A stretch of 64,000 bases of DNA from NCBI RefSeq assembly GCF_036867195.1, contig NZ_JBAJII010000001.1, positions 868,001 to 932,000 of the forward strand, read 5' to 3'. Below, one piece after another: positions 26,642-36,141 of this stretch. The notes below the pieces were generated by a model, which was given only the letters and a program-made list of their open reading frames with translations, made no database searches and had not been told where the DNA came from. This DNA comes from Arthrobacter sp. Soc17.1.1.1 (GTDB lineage: Bacteria; Actinomycetota; Actinomycetes; Actinomycetales; Micrococcaceae). Made by a program: the position numbers and the translations under genes. Within the stretch, counting starts at the first letter, position 1; each line of letters opens with the position of its first letter.

Positions 26642-27595
26642 ATGGGCCGCTATCTCGTCACCCGGCTCTGGCAGTCGGCCGTCACCCTGATCCTCGCCTC
26701 GATCGTGGTCTTCATCGGGGTGCGGCAGCTGCCCGGCGACCCCGCGCTCGCCATGGCGGGGGAGGAGGCGACCCCCGAGCAGCTCGCCGCCGTGCGGGCG
26801 GAGATGGGCCTCGACCAGCCCCTCGTCACCCAGTACCTCGCGTTCGTGCGGAACATGTTCCGCGGCGACTTCGGCGAGTCCACCCGGACGGGCACACCCG
26901 TCACGGAGCTGATCGCCACCACGCTGCCCGTCACGCTGTGGCTCTCGGCGTACGCGATCGTGGTGGCGATCGTCGTCGGGATCGTCTTCGGCGTGATCGC
27001 CGAACGGTTCCGCGGACGCTGGCCCGAGTGGGTCGCGAACGCCTTCGCCCTCATCGGCCTGTCCGTGCCGAACTTCTGGCTCGGCATCCTCGCGATCCTG
27101 TACCTCGCGGTGACCCTCGGCTGGTTCCCCGCCTCCGGGTACGTGGACGTGCTCTCGGACCCGCTCCGGGGCCTCTACTACCTCACGCTGCCGGCCCTGA
27201 TCCTCGGTACCGGGCTCGCGGCCGTCATCATGCGCCAGACCCGCGCGTCGATGATCGAGACCATGACCACGGACTACGTGCGGACGGCGCGCGCCAAGGG
27301 CCTCGGCCGCGGCCGGGTGCTCGTGCGGTACGGGCTGCGGAACTCGCTGATCGTCGTCGTGACCATCGTGGGCCTGCAGCTCGGCGGCCTCATCTCGGGC
27401 GCCGTGGTCACGGAGCGCATCTTCGCGCTGCCGGGCTTCGGGAAGCTCACGCTCGACGCCGTCTTCACGCGCGACTACCCCGTGATCCAGGCAGTGGTGC
27501 TGATCATCACCGTCAGCTACATCCTCATCAACCTCGCCGTGGACGTCCTGTACTCGGTGGTCAACCCCAAGATCCGCGTCGGAGGAGCCAACTGA
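26642..27595 (+). CDS. ABC transporter permease (DppB/OppB type)
   Basis: A 317-residue permease with six helices. Family signs are IVVFIGVRQLPGDPA near the N-terminus, MGLDQPLVTQYLAFV, and the EAA-loop region YVRTARAKGLGRGRVLVRYG before NSLIVVVTIVGLQLGGL. It starts one base after the stop of the binding-protein gene and ends in a TGATG overlap with the next permease, so the two are co-translated. Confidence 0.94.
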   Translation: MGRYLVTRLWQSAVTLILASIVVFIGVRQLPGDPALAMAGEEATPEQLAAVRAEMGLDQPLVTQYLAFVRNMFRGDFGESTRTGTPVTELIATTLPVTLWLSAYAIVVAIVVGIVFGVIAERFRGRWPEWVANAFALIGLSVPNFWLGILAILYLAVTLGWFPASGYVDVLSDPLRGLYYLTLPALILGTGLAAVIMRQTRASMIETMTTDYVRTARAKGLGRGRVLVRYGLRNSLIVVVTIVGLQLGGLISGAVVTERIFALPGFGKLTLDAVFTRDYPVIQAVVLIITVSYILINLAVDVLYSVVNPKIRVGGAN

Positions 27596-28488
27596 TGGCC
27601 GTCGAGACACTCACCCCCGGGACAGGGACGGGTGGCGCGGGCCTCGGCTCCGGCCGCGGCCGCATCCTGTCCTCCCTGCGCTCCAACCCGCTCGGCATCA
27701 CCGGCGGCATCATGCTCGTGCTCGTGGTGCTGGCCGCGCTCCTCGCCCCGGTCCTCGCGCCCTACCCGCCCACCGAGGTGCACTTCGACACCCCGTTCCA
27801 GCGGCCCCTCACCGAGGGCTTCCCGCTCGGCACCGACGACCTCGGGCGGGACATCCTCTCCCGCCTGCTGTTCGGGATCCAGACCTCGCTGCAGGTCGGG
27901 GTGCTCTCCGTGCTCCTCGCCGTGGTCATCGGTACGCCGCTCGGCCTGCTCGCGGGCTACTCCCGCGGGTTCGACGCCGTCATCTCCCGCCTCACGGACG
28001 TCACGCTCGCCTTCCCGTTCCTCATCATCGCCGTCGGCCTCGCCGCGATCAGCGGACCCAGCCTCGGCAACGCGGCGATCGCGCTCGGCATCGCGCAGAT
28101 CCCCACCATGATCCGGGTGGTGCGCGGCGAGACGCTGCGCATCAAGGAGAGCGACTTCGTGCTCGGCGCCCGCACGATGGACGCCTCGCCGACGTGGATC
28201 ATGCTGCGGCACGTCCTGCCGAACGCCACCTCCGCGATCATCGTGCAGGCCACGGTGATCATGCCCGTCGCGGTGATCGGCGAGGCCCTGCTGTCCTTCC
28301 TCGGCCTCGGCATCCAGCCGCCCACCCCGAGCCTCGGCATCATGCTCTCCGATGCCCAGCAGTACCTCTTCCGCGCACCGAGCGCGGCCATCTTCCCCGG
28401 CGTCGCGATCGCCCTGATCTGCCTTGCCTTCAACCTGTTCGGCGACGCCCTGCGCGACGCCTTCGACCCGACGAACACCCGGAAGTGA
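27595..28488 (+). CDS. ABC transporter permease (DppC/OppC type)
   Basis: A 297-residue permease. It has the OppC-type N-terminal helix, the outer loop HFDTPFQRPLTEGFPLGTDD followed by LGRDILSRLLFG, and the EAA region DFVLGARTMDASPTWIMLRH. The C-terminus ends with NLFGDALRDAFDP, typical of the family. Its ATG shares bases with the preceding TGA. Pairs with the DppB-type subunit in the inner membrane. Confidence 0.94.
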   Translation: MAVETLTPGTGTGGAGLGSGRGRILSSLRSNPLGITGGIMLVLVVLAALLAPVLAPYPPTEVHFDTPFQRPLTEGFPLGTDDLGRDILSRLLFGIQTSLQVGVLSVLLAVVIGTPLGLLAGYSRGFDAVISRLTDVTLAFPFLIIAVGLAAISGPSLGNAAIALGIAQIPTMIRVVRGETLRIKESDFVLGARTMDASPTWIMLRHVLPNATSAIIVQATVIMPVAVIGEALLSFLGLGIQPPTPSLGIMLSDAQQYLFRAPSAAIFPGVAIALICLAFNLFGDALRDAFDPTNTRK

Positions 28489-28493
28489 CACGA

Positions 28494-30302
28494 ATGACGT
28501 ACACGGCCCCACCCTCCTTCACCACGCGACCCACCCTCCAGGGCACGTTCGGCATGACCGCGTCCACGCACTGGCTCGCCACAGCCTCCGCGCAGGCCGT
28601 CCTCGAGCGCGGCGGCAACGCCTTCGACGCCGCCGTCGCCGGCGCCTTCGTCCTGCACGTCGTCGAACCCCACCTCAACGGACCCGGCGGCGACATGACC
28701 GGCGTCTTCGCGACCGCGGAGGAGCCCGGCCGCCCGGTGGTCCTCATGGGCCAGGGCCCCGCCCCGGCCGCCGCCACCCGCGAGCACTACCTCGCCGAGG
28801 GCCTCGAGCTCGTGCCCGGCGCGGGTGCCCTCGCCGCGGCCGTCCCCGCCGCCGTCGACGCCTGGCTCCTGCTGCTGCGCGACCACGGCACCTGGGAACT
28901 CGCGGACGTCCTCGCGTTCGCGATCGGGTACGCACGCGACGGCCACCCGGTCGTCGGGCGCGTGGGCGCGACCATCGCCGCCGTGGCGGATCTGTTCACC
29001 GAGCACTGGCCCACGTCCGCGGCCCTCTGGATGCCCGAGGGCCGGCCGCCGCGCGAGGGCGAGGTCATCCGGAACGAGGCCTACGCGAGGGTGCTCGGCT
29101 CCCTCGTCGCCGCGGCCTCGGACGGCGCCACCCGTGCCGAGCGGATCGACGCAGCACGCCTCGAATGGCGCACGGGCCTCGTGGCGCAGGCCTCCGCCGC
29201 GTTCGTGGCGATGCCGCACCGGCACTCCTCCGGCCTCGACCACGCCGGCGTGATCACGGCCGAGGACTTCGCCGGTTTCGAGGCCGGCTACGAGGAGGCG
29301 ACCACCCTCGAGTTCCGCGGGCACACGATCGCCAAGACCGGACCGTGGGGCCAGGGCCCCGCCCTGCTGCAGACCCTCGCCATCCTCGACGGGTTCGACG
29401 ACGAGCGCCTCGACCCGTCCACGGCGCTCGGCGCGCACACCATCCTGGAGGCGCAGAAACTCGCGATCGCCGACCGCGAGGCCTACTACGGCGACGCCGA
29501 CGTCCCCCTGGAGTACCTGCTCTCCGCCGAGTACACCGCCGGGCGGCGGGCCCTCATCGGCGACGAGGCATCCCTCGAGTTCCGTCCCGGCACGGTGCCC
29601 GGCGTCGAGCCGTTCGTCCCACCGCTACGCACCGGCTACACCCCGCCGGCACTCGCCGACGGGAGCGGCTTCGCCGGGGTGGGCGAGCCGACGGTCTCGC
29701 GCGAGGGGGAGACGCGCGGCGACACCTGCCACATCGACGTCGTCGACGCGGCGGGCAACATGGTCTCCGCGACGCCGAGCGGCGGCTGGCTGCAGTCCTC
29801 GCCCACCATCCCCGAACTCGGCTTCTGCCTCGGCTCGCGGCTCCAGATGACGTGGCTCGAGGAGGGCGGCCCGTCCACGCTGCAGGCCGGGAAGCGGCCC
29901 CGCACCACCCTCACGCCCACACTGATCCTGAAGGACGGCCGGCCCGTCGTCGCCCTCGGCTCCCCGGGCGGCGACCAGCAGGACCAGTGGCAGCTGCTCT
30001 ACATCCTCCGCACCATCGTGGGAGGCTACACACCGCAGCAGGCCATCGACGCGCCGTCGCTGCACACCACGTCCATCCCCGGATCCTTCTGGCCGCGCAC
30101 CTGGGAGCCCGGCGGCGCCGTCGTCGAGGACCGCCTCGGCGAGGATGTCATCGCCGACCTCGAACGCCGGGGCCACGTCGTGACGCGGGCGGGGGACTGG
30201 TCGCTCGGGCGCCTGTCCTCCGTGGCCAGGGACAACGAGACCGGCGTGCTGTCCGCCGCCGCCAACCCGCGAGGAGCACAGGGCTATGCTGCAGGACGCT
30301 GA
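28494..30302 (+). CDS. Gamma-glutamyltransferase family N-terminal-nucleophile hydrolase
   Basis: A 602-residue Ntn hydrolase of the gamma-glutamyltransferase superfamily. The autoprocessing site is at Thr411 in RGDTCHIDVVDAAGN, where Thr should become the N-terminus of the small subunit; the GNMVSATPSGGW, GKRPRTTLTPTLILKDG and LGSPGGDQQDQWQLL motifs follow. There is no signal peptide, so it acts in the cytoplasm on imported substrate. It begins 5 bases after the permease gene. The ligand could be gamma-glutamyl peptides, glutathione-like compounds or acylated amines; sequence alone does not decide. Confidence 0.88.
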   Translation: MTYTAPPSFTTRPTLQGTFGMTASTHWLATASAQAVLERGGNAFDAAVAGAFVLHVVEPHLNGPGGDMTGVFATAEEPGRPVVLMGQGPAPAAATREHYLAEGLELVPGAGALAAAVPAAVDAWLLLLRDHGTWELADVLAFAIGYARDGHPVVGRVGATIAAVADLFTEHWPTSAALWMPEGRPPREGEVIRNEAYARVLGSLVAAASDGATRAERIDAARLEWRTGLVAQASAAFVAMPHRHSSGLDHAGVITAEDFAGFEAGYEEATTLEFRGHTIAKTGPWGQGPALLQTLAILDGFDDERLDPSTALGAHTILEAQKLAIADREAYYGDADVPLEYLLSAEYTAGRRALIGDEASLEFRPGTVPGVEPFVPPLRTGYTPPALADGSGFAGVGEPTVSREGETRGDTCHIDVVDAAGNMVSATPSGGWLQSSPTIPELGFCLGSRLQMTWLEEGGPSTLQAGKRPRTTLTPTLILKDGRPVVALGSPGGDQQDQWQLLYILRTIVGGYTPQQAIDAPSLHTTSIPGSFWPRTWEPGGAVVEDRLGEDVIADLERRGHVVTRAGDWSLGRLSSVARDNETGVLSAAANPRGAQGYAAGR

Positions 30303-31941
30303 GAACATCCTCGAAGTCACGGATCTGGAGGTCGCCTTCGGCGACACGCCCGTGCTGCACCGCATCAGCTTCTCGATGCGGCGCGGCGAGCGCGTGGCCA
30401 TCGTGGGCCAGTCCGGCTCCGGCAAGTCGACGGCGATCGGTGCGATCCTGCGCCTGCTCCCCGGCAGCGGGCGCATCTCGCACGGCTCCATCGTGCTGGG
30501 CGCCGGACGCACGCGGGGCGACGTCGAGGACCTCGCCACGGCGACGGAGCCCGTGCTGCGGACCATCCGCGGGCAGCGCGTGGCGCTCGTGCCGCAGGAT
30601 CCGATGTCCAACCTGAACCCGGCCATGAAGATCGGCCCGCAGGTCGCCGACGCGATCCTCGCCAGCCTGCGCGGTGAGACGAAGCCCGACCGCGCCGAGG
30701 TGCGGAAGCGGGCCGTCGCCCTCCTGTCCGAGGCGGGCATCCCCGACGCCGACCGCCGCTACGGGCAGTACCCGCACGAGTTCTCCGGCGGCATGCGGCA
30801 GCGCGTGCTCATCGCCATCGCCCTCGCGGGTGAGCCGGAACTGCTCATCGCGGACGAGCCGACCTCCGCGCTGGACGTCACGGTGCAGCGGCAGATCCTC
30901 AACCACCTGCAGTCGCTCGTGGACGCGCGCGGCACCTCGCTGCTGTTCATCACGCACGACCTCGGGCTCGCCGCCGATCGCACGGACCGCATCATCGTCA
31001 TGTCCGAGGGGCGGATCGTCGAGGTGGGCACGCCCCGGCAGATCCTCCTCGCCCCGCAGGAGGAGTACACGCAGCGGCTCGTCGCAGCAGCGCCCTCCGT
31101 CGCGGCGGCACTCGACGCGGCACCGCTGACGGCGTCGGCTCCCGCGGACGGCAGGGCGCCGTCCATCCTCGTGGTCGAGAACCTCGTCAAGGAGTTCGCC
31201 CTCCGCGGCCAGCGCGGCAGCACGGTGCGCGCGGTCAACGACGTGTCCTTCACGGTGGCGCGCGGCACCACGACGGCGGTCGTCGGTGAATCGGGCTCGG
31301 GCAAGACCACGGTGGCGCGCATCATCCTCGGACTCGAGACGGCGTCGTCGGGGCAGGCACTGATCGACGGGGAGTCCCTCGCGACCACGCGCGGCGCCCA
31401 GCGCCGGGCGCTCCGGCGCAAGGTGCAGCCCGTCTTCCAGGACCCCTACGGTTCCCTCGACCCGACGTACAGCATCGAGCGCCTGATCGACGAGCCGCTG
31501 CGCATCTTCGGCGTCGGCGACCGGCGCAGCCGCCAGGCGCGGGTGGGGGAGCTCCTCGACCAGGTGGCCCTCCCGCGGTCCGTGGCGCAGCGACGGCCGA
31601 ACGAGCTCTCCGGCGGCCAGCGGCAGCGCGTCGCCATCGCCCGCGCGCTCGCCCTCGAACCGGAGCTGCTCATCTGCGACGAGGCGGTGTCCGCGCTCGA
31701 CGTGCTCGTGCAGGACCAGATCCTCGCGCTGCTCGCCGACCTGCAGGATAGGCTCGGTCTCACCTACCTCTTCATCACCCACGACCTCTCGGTGGTCCGG
31801 CAGATCGCCTCCACCGTGGTGGTGATGAGGTCCGGCGACGTCGTCGAGAGCGGTTCGGTGGACGACGTCTTCAACCGCCCGCGGGCCGAGTACACGAAGG
31901 AGCTTCTTGGAGCGATCCCCGGTGCGGCCTTCGCGGCCTGA
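30286..31941 (+). CDS. Fused double ABC ATPase (DppD-DppF type)
   Basis: A 551-residue protein with two complete ATPase domains. First half: Walker A GQSGSGKS (41-48), the signature SGGMRQRVLIA, Walker B LLIADEP. Second half: Walker A GESGSGKT (from 334), signature SGGQRQRVAIA, then LLICDEA, where the usual Pro is Ala. OppDF-type systems normally use two genes, so this is a natural fusion (also seen in GsiA-type systems). It overlaps the hydrolase gene by 17 bases with a GAGGAG ribosome site inside it. Confidence 0.93.
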   Translation: MLQDAENILEVTDLEVAFGDTPVLHRISFSMRRGERVAIVGQSGSGKSTAIGAILRLLPGSGRISHGSIVLGAGRTRGDVEDLATATEPVLRTIRGQRVALVPQDPMSNLNPAMKIGPQVADAILASLRGETKPDRAEVRKRAVALLSEAGIPDADRRYGQYPHEFSGGMRQRVLIAIALAGEPELLIADEPTSALDVTVQRQILNHLQSLVDARGTSLLFITHDLGLAADRTDRIIVMSEGRIVEVGTPRQILLAPQEEYTQRLVAAAPSVAAALDAAPLTASAPADGRAPSILVVENLVKEFALRGQRGSTVRAVNDVSFTVARGTTTAVVGESGSGKTTVARIILGLETASSGQALIDGESLATTRGAQRRALRRKVQPVFQDPYGSLDPTYSIERLIDEPLRIFGVGDRRSRQARVGELLDQVALPRSVAQRRPNELSGGQRQRVAIARALALEPELLICDEAVSALDVLVQDQILALLADLQDRLGLTYLFITHDLSVVRQIASTVVVMRSGDVVESGSVDDVFNRPRAEYTKELLGAIPGAAFAA

Positions 31942-32683
31942 GGCGGACGCGGCCGCCCCGCAGCGCGTCCTCGATGCCCTCCGCCGCGACATCATCCTCG
32001 GCACCCTGCGCCCCGGCACCCGGGTGACGGAGGCCGCGCTCGCCGCCACGTACGGCGTCTCGCGCATCCCCGTCCGGGAGGCGCTGCGCTCCCTGGAGGC
32101 GGAGGGCTTCGTCGAGTCGCGGCCCTACGCCGGCTCCACCGTGGCGAAGATCCCGCTCGACGACGCCGAGGACCTGTTCGCCGTCCGCCGGGTCATCGAG
32201 GCCACCATCGCGCGGCGCGCGGCGCTGCGCGCGACGGCGCACTTCGCCGGCGAGGCACCGAGCACCGAGTGGTGGACGGCGCGCCGCGCCCTGGTCGGCA
32301 TCCTCGACGACGGCGACCGCGCCGTGGCGGCCGACGCCCTCGCGGACCTGCCCGAGCTGAACATCCGCTTCCACCTCGGCGTCGCCGAGCTGAGCGGCAG
32401 CGCGTCCCTGGCGGCACTGCTGCGGCAGATCTCCGGCAGGATCGAGTGGCTCTACGCGGCGGACGTGGACAACCGGGGCAAGCAGTCGTGGGGCGAGCAC
32501 CGCCTGATCATCGCGGCGATCGACGCCGGCAACGCGGACGAGGCCGAACGCCTCATGGCGGGCCACGTGGGCTCCTCGCAGCGCGGGTACATGGAGCGGT
32601 TCTCGGCGGACGCGCCGGGACCGGGGGGTGCGGGCACGACGGCGGCGGACGCTACAGGAACGGACGCAGCGGGGCGAGGATGA
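31907..32683 (+). CDS. GntR family regulator with FCD domain
   Basis: A 258-residue FadR-subfamily repressor. Winged helix at about 20-85 (DIILGTLRPGTRVTEAALAA, GVSRIPVREALRSLEAEG); all-helical FCD ligand domain at about 95-230 with metal/ligand His in RFHLGVAEL, SWGEHRLIIAAI and LMAGHVG. Start is uncertain: TTG 31907 has AAGGAG 4 bases upstream, GTG 31922 has GGAG 9 bases upstream. It is the last gene of the importer operon and overlaps the converging phospholipase-D gene by 32 bases. Probable controller of the operon. Confidence 0.88.
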   Translation: MERSPVRPSRPEADAAAPQRVLDALRRDIILGTLRPGTRVTEAALAATYGVSRIPVREALRSLEAEGFVESRPYAGSTVAKIPLDDAEDLFAVRRVIEATIARRAALRATAHFAGEAPSTEWWTARRALVGILDDGDRAVAADALADLPELNIRFHLGVAELSGSASLAALLRQISGRIEWLYAADVDNRGKQSWGEHRLIIAAIDAGNADEAERLMAGHVGSSQRGYMERFSADAPGPGGAGTTAADATGTDAAGRG

Positions 32684-33908
32684 GTTCGCTGGCGCGGGCC
32701 ACCACATGGCGGCCCTCCCACTCCTCACGCGTCAGCTCGCGGCTGTTGGACGAATCCACCTCGAAGATCCGCTCCATGGTGCCCGCGAGGTCGCGGTCGA
32801 AGATCTCGAGGTTGATCTCGTAGTTGCCCGTGAGGCTGAGGCGGTCGATGTTCGCCGTGCCGACCGTGCTCCACTCGCCGTCGATCGTGGCCGTCTTCGC
32901 GTGGATCATGGAGTTCTGGTACAGCAGGATCCGCACGCCCGCGTTGATCAGCGACGAGTAGAAGCCGCGCGACAGCCAGTCCGAGACCACGTGGTTGGAG
33001 TCCTCGGGGAGGATCACGCGGACGTCCACGCCGCGGCGGCTCGCCCGCAGGAGGGCGTCGAGGATCTGCCGGTCGGGGATGAAGTACGCGGTGGTGATGA
33101 AGATGTGGTGCTTCGCGCGGTTGATCGCCTCGAGGTAGATGCCCCGGATGGGGAACACGAGGTAGGCGGGGAGGTTGTTGACGGCGCGGATGCGCGGTTC
33201 CCAGAAGGACGCGCTCAGGTCCGGCAGCTCCGGCCGGCGCGGCTTGGCGCGGAGGTTCCAGAAGCTGGCGAACGCCTCGCGGAGCTCCCACACGGACGGG
33301 CCGCGGATCTCCAGGTGCGTGTCGCGCCACTTCGTCGCGTACAGGGAGCCGATGTTGTACCCGCCCACGAACCCGACCTCGTCGTCGACCACGAGGACCT
33401 TGCGGTGGTCGAAGCCCGTGCCGCGGATGTTCGTGAACAGGATCGACGGGCGCAGCACGGGGAAGCGGTAGGCGTTGACGAGCGGGTGGAAGGAGTAGAA
33501 GAACGGGTTGACCACGAGGTTCGCGAAGCCGTCGTAGATGACGAAGACCTTCACGCCGCGCTCGGCCGCCCGGTTCACGGCGTCGCGGAACCTCGCGCCG
33601 ACGGCGTCGCCCTTCCAGATGTACGTCTCGAGCAGCACCTGGTGCTCGGCGCCGTCGATCGCCGCGATCATGGCGTCGAAGAGGTCCTCGCCGTAGGTGT
33701 ACACCGTGGTGTCGGTATCCGCGATCGATGTGTGGAAGGTCCCCGGCTGGGGGAAGCCGGGCCGCCGGGTGCGGCGGCGCTTCTGGTAGGTGTCCACGCC
33801 GACGAGGCCGCCGATCACCACGGCCTGCGCCGAGAACAGGGTGATCGCGGCCCGCTTGACCGTCACACCGGCGAACCCCATCATCGTCCTGCGCTCCAAC
33901 CACCTCAT
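32652..33908 (-). CDS. Phospholipase D / cardiolipin synthase family protein
   Basis: A 418-residue PLD-superfamily protein. One N-terminal membrane helix (ITLFSAQAVVIGGLVGV) is followed by two HKD motifs, HRKVLVVDD and HAKTATIDG, each with downstream Gly-Gly/Gly-Thr and Asn (GGYNIG, GTANID), so both half-sites look active. Cardiolipin synthases usually have two N-terminal helices; with one, it could be a related ClsC-like enzyme or a phospholipase. ATG 33908 lies 6 bases after TACGCT. Confidence 0.9.
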   Translation of the reverse strand: MRWLERRTMMGFAGVTVKRAAITLFSAQAVVIGGLVGVDTYQKRRRTRRPGFPQPGTFHTSIADTDTTVYTYGEDLFDAMIAAIDGAEHQVLLETYIWKGDAVGARFRDAVNRAAERGVKVFVIYDGFANLVVNPFFYSFHPLVNAYRFPVLRPSILFTNIRGTGFDHRKVLVVDDEVGFVGGYNIGSLYATKWRDTHLEIRGPSVWELREAFASFWNLRAKPRRPELPDLSASFWEPRIRAVNNLPAYLVFPIRGIYLEAINRAKHHIFITTAYFIPDRQILDALLRASRRGVDVRVILPEDSNHVVSDWLSRGFYSSLINAGVRILLYQNSMIHAKTATIDGEWSTVGTANIDRLSLTGNYEINLEIFDRDLAGTMERIFEVDSSNSRELTREEWEGRHVVARASELILAPLRPFL

Positions 33909-33914
33909 GCGCCC

Positions 33915-33920
33915 AGCGTA
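33915..33920 (-). promoter_or_regulatory. -10 TACGCT, probable leaderless start of the PLD gene
   Basis: TACGCT on the minus strand, 6 bases, then ATG 33908; no ribosome site upstream. Confidence 0.45.
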
Positions 33921-34000
33921 TCGCCCCTTCCCGGACAGGCCGTGACGCGGCCCGGCCGGGGGGCCGCGCCGTTGGTGCTGGCGCTGCTCGTGCCGACCGG

Positions 34001-34744
34001 CTAGTGCCGGCCGATCTCCGTGGCCTGCGCGACCGCGGCGTCGACGCCGGCCCGCCACGGGAAGCCGTGCCCCGGCAGGACGGTGCCTGCGGCGGTGGCG
34101 CGCAGTGCATCGAGTGAGCGCAGGGCCGTCGCGAAGTCCGCGGTCGCCGCCATGGCCACCACCTGCGGGCCCGGGTGGCCCGTGTAGGGGTCGCGCGTGA
34201 CGAGGGCGTCGCCGCTGATCACGGCGTCACGGTCCGGGAAGTGCAGGGCGCAGTGCCCCCTGGTGTGGCCGGGGGTCGGGACCAGCAGGGGCGCACCGGG
34301 CAGGGCGGCCAGTGCCTCGGGGGTCAGCGGCAGGGTGTCCTCCACGCCCTTGACGGCCACGGCCCCCGCGGCGGCCATGTGCACGAGGCCGGGGATGGCG
34401 CGCGGGTGCCGCAGCGGGTAGAGCAACGGCGAGCGTTCCCGCTCGTAGCTGTAGGGGTGTGCGGCGAGGGACGCGTCGTCGGGGTGGCAGTACACGGGGA
34501 TCCCGTACCGGGACCGCAGGTGCTCGGCGGTGCCCACGTGGTCGAAGTGGGCGTGCGTCAGGACGACGGCGCGGATGTCCTCCGCGGACCGGCCGATCCG
34601 GCTGAGCGCCTCGAGGAGCAGGGCCTTGGAGCGGGGGAGTCCGGTGTCCACCAGGAGCAGGCCGTCATCGTCCTCCACGAGGTAGACGTTGGTCCGGGCG
34701 TGCTCGATGAAGTGGATCCCCGGGGCGATGTCCGTCCTGATCAT
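34001..34744 (-). CDS. MBL-fold metallo-hydrolase
   Basis: A 247-residue metallo-beta-lactamase-fold enzyme. The zinc site is complete: THAHFDHVG, the later His in [10 protein letters not shown], Asp in VISGDALV and the last His in VLPGHG. It is cytoplasmic. The family includes glyoxalase-II-like thioesterases, lactonases and others; nothing points to one substrate. Ribosome site AAGGAG lies 5 bases before ATG 34744. Downstream of, and on the same strand as, the SRAP gene (32 bases). Confidence 0.88.
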   Translation of the reverse strand: MIRTDIAPGIHFIEHARTNVYLVEDDDGLLLVDTGLPRSKALLLEALSRIGRSAEDIRAVVLTHAHFDHVGTAEHLRSRYGIPVYCHPDDASLAAHPYSYERERSPLLYPLRHPRAIPGLVHMAAAGAVAVKGVEDTLPLTPEALAALPGAPLLVPTPGHTRGHCALHFPDRDAVISGDALVTRDPYTGHPGPQVVAMAATADFATALRSLDALRATAAGTVLPGHGFPWRAGVDAAVAQATEIGRH

Positions 34745-34776
34745 GCGTCTCCTTCGCTCGTCACCTGCACCCGACC

Positions 34777-35511
34777 CTAGGCATCCGGGGCGGACGCGGA
34801 CAAGGGCTCGATCAGGTCCGGTCCGTCGTTGCGCACCGACCCCACGCGGTTGCCGACGAGCCGCGGGACCAGCTCGGGGTCGGGGATTGCGTCCAGGAGT
34901 CCCTGGACGGCGGGCCGCGAGTCGTTGCGGGGGTCGAGCCAGTCCCCGCGCAGGTCCGGCGGGACGATCACGGGCGTGCGGTCGTGGATCTCACCGAGCG
35001 CATCGCTCGCCGGTCGCGTGATGATGGTGCAACTGACCACCCACGAGCCCTGCGGGTTCTCCCCGGACACCGTCGCGGGGTCGCGCCAGAACTCGTACAG
35101 CCCCGCGAAGCCCAGGTGCCCGCCATCGGTGCCGTGCAGGTAGATGGGGGTCTTCGACCCGTCGCCGTTCTTCCGCCATTCGTAGTACCCGTCGGCGGGC
35201 ACGATCGCCCGGCGTTTCAGGGCTGCCGTCCGGAAGGAGGGCTTCTCCAGGACGGTCTCGCTCCGCGCGTTGATCATGCGCGAGCCCACCGAGGACGACT
35301 TGGCCCACGACGGGATGAGGCCCCACCTGGCGAGCTCGAGCCTGCGCGTCAGCTCGCCGGTCTCCGGGTCCAGCCGCTCGACGACGAGCTGCACGGTGTC
35401 CGTCGGCGCCACGTTCCACGAGGGCCGCACCTCGTCCTCGACCGCCTCGTCCACCTCGAAGGCGTCGATGAGGTCGGCCCTGTTGCCCGCGATGACGAAG
35501 CGCCCGCACAT
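34777..35511 (-). CDS. SOS response-associated peptidase (SRAP, YedK/HMCES-like)
   Basis: A 244-residue SRAP protein that shields abasic sites in single-stranded DNA by a covalent thiazolidine link through Cys2. Visible: MCGRF with Cys2, [11 protein letters not shown] with the active-site Asn, [35 protein letters not shown] with the catalytic Glu, and the late His in IHDRTPVI. Cys2 is exposed only after Met removal, which fixes ATG 35511. It belongs to DNA repair. No LexA box was noticed upstream. Confidence 0.93.
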   Translation of the reverse strand: MCGRFVIAGNRADLIDAFEVDEAVEDEVRPSWNVAPTDTVQLVVERLDPETGELTRRLELARWGLIPSWAKSSSVGSRMINARSETVLEKPSFRTAALKRRAIVPADGYYEWRKNGDGSKTPIYLHGTDGGHLGFAGLYEFWRDPATVSGENPQGSWVVSCTIITRPASDALGEIHDRTPVIVPPDLRGDWLDPRNDSRPAVQGLLDAIPDPELVPRLVGNRVGSVRNDGPDLIEPLSASAPDA

Positions 35512-35532
35512 GTCAGCCCGTGCCTCCCGCGC

Positions 35533-35943
35533 CTACTTCTTCCTGCGGTCGAGGATCAGGGACAGGGCGATCCCCAGCATCCAGCTGTCCTTCGCGAGCG
35601 CGACGCCGTCCTGCGTGGGGCGGATGCCGTCCTCCATGGTCAGCTCCGGCGTGCGCAGGTACATGGTCACCATGCCGGCCGAGAAGGCGAGCAGGCCGAG
35701 CCCGGCCACCCTGCTCGGGACGAAGGGGGCGAGCAGCGCCGCGCCGAGGCCGATCTCGCAGGCGGCGAGCGCCTTGCCGAACTGCTGGGCCTCGAGCTGG
35801 CTGAGCTGCGGGAAGGCCCGGGAGGCCATGGCCTGCAGGTAGCCGGCCGAACCCTCGTCGAGGCTGGTCTTCCCGAGACCGGAGTTGAGGATGAAGGCCC
35901 CGGTCGTGAGGCGGAGGGGGATGTGGCTGAGGCGCAGACCCAT
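35533..35943 (-). CDS. DoxX-like small membrane protein
   Basis: A 136-residue protein with about four helices ([65 protein letters not shown]). The arrangement resembles DoxX/quinol-oxidase-subunit-like proteins, but the match is loose and the function unknown. Start ATG 35943 has AAAGG about 8 bases upstream. It ends 21 bases from the SRAP start on the same strand. Confidence 0.75.
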   Translation of the reverse strand: MGLRLSHIPLRLTTGAFILNSGLGKTSLDEGSAGYLQAMASRAFPQLSQLEAQQFGKALAACEIGLGAALLAPFVPSRVAGLGLLAFSAGMVTMYLRTPELTMEDGIRPTQDGVALAKDSWMLGIALSLILDRRKK

Positions 35944-36141
35944 GATGGTGCCTTTCGATGGCGAAGTACGTGGCCTCAGCAGCCTACGACGCCGGCCCAG
36001 CGCCCCGCCAGCCCTTCGCCTCCCGCACCTGTTTCCTCAATGTTTCGCGCCATGCCGTGGCGCGTTCATGCAGCCCCCAGCCGGCCCTGCTTGGATGGGT
36101 ACGAAGGCAGCGAAGTCCCATCAGCTATCGGAGTAGGTTCC

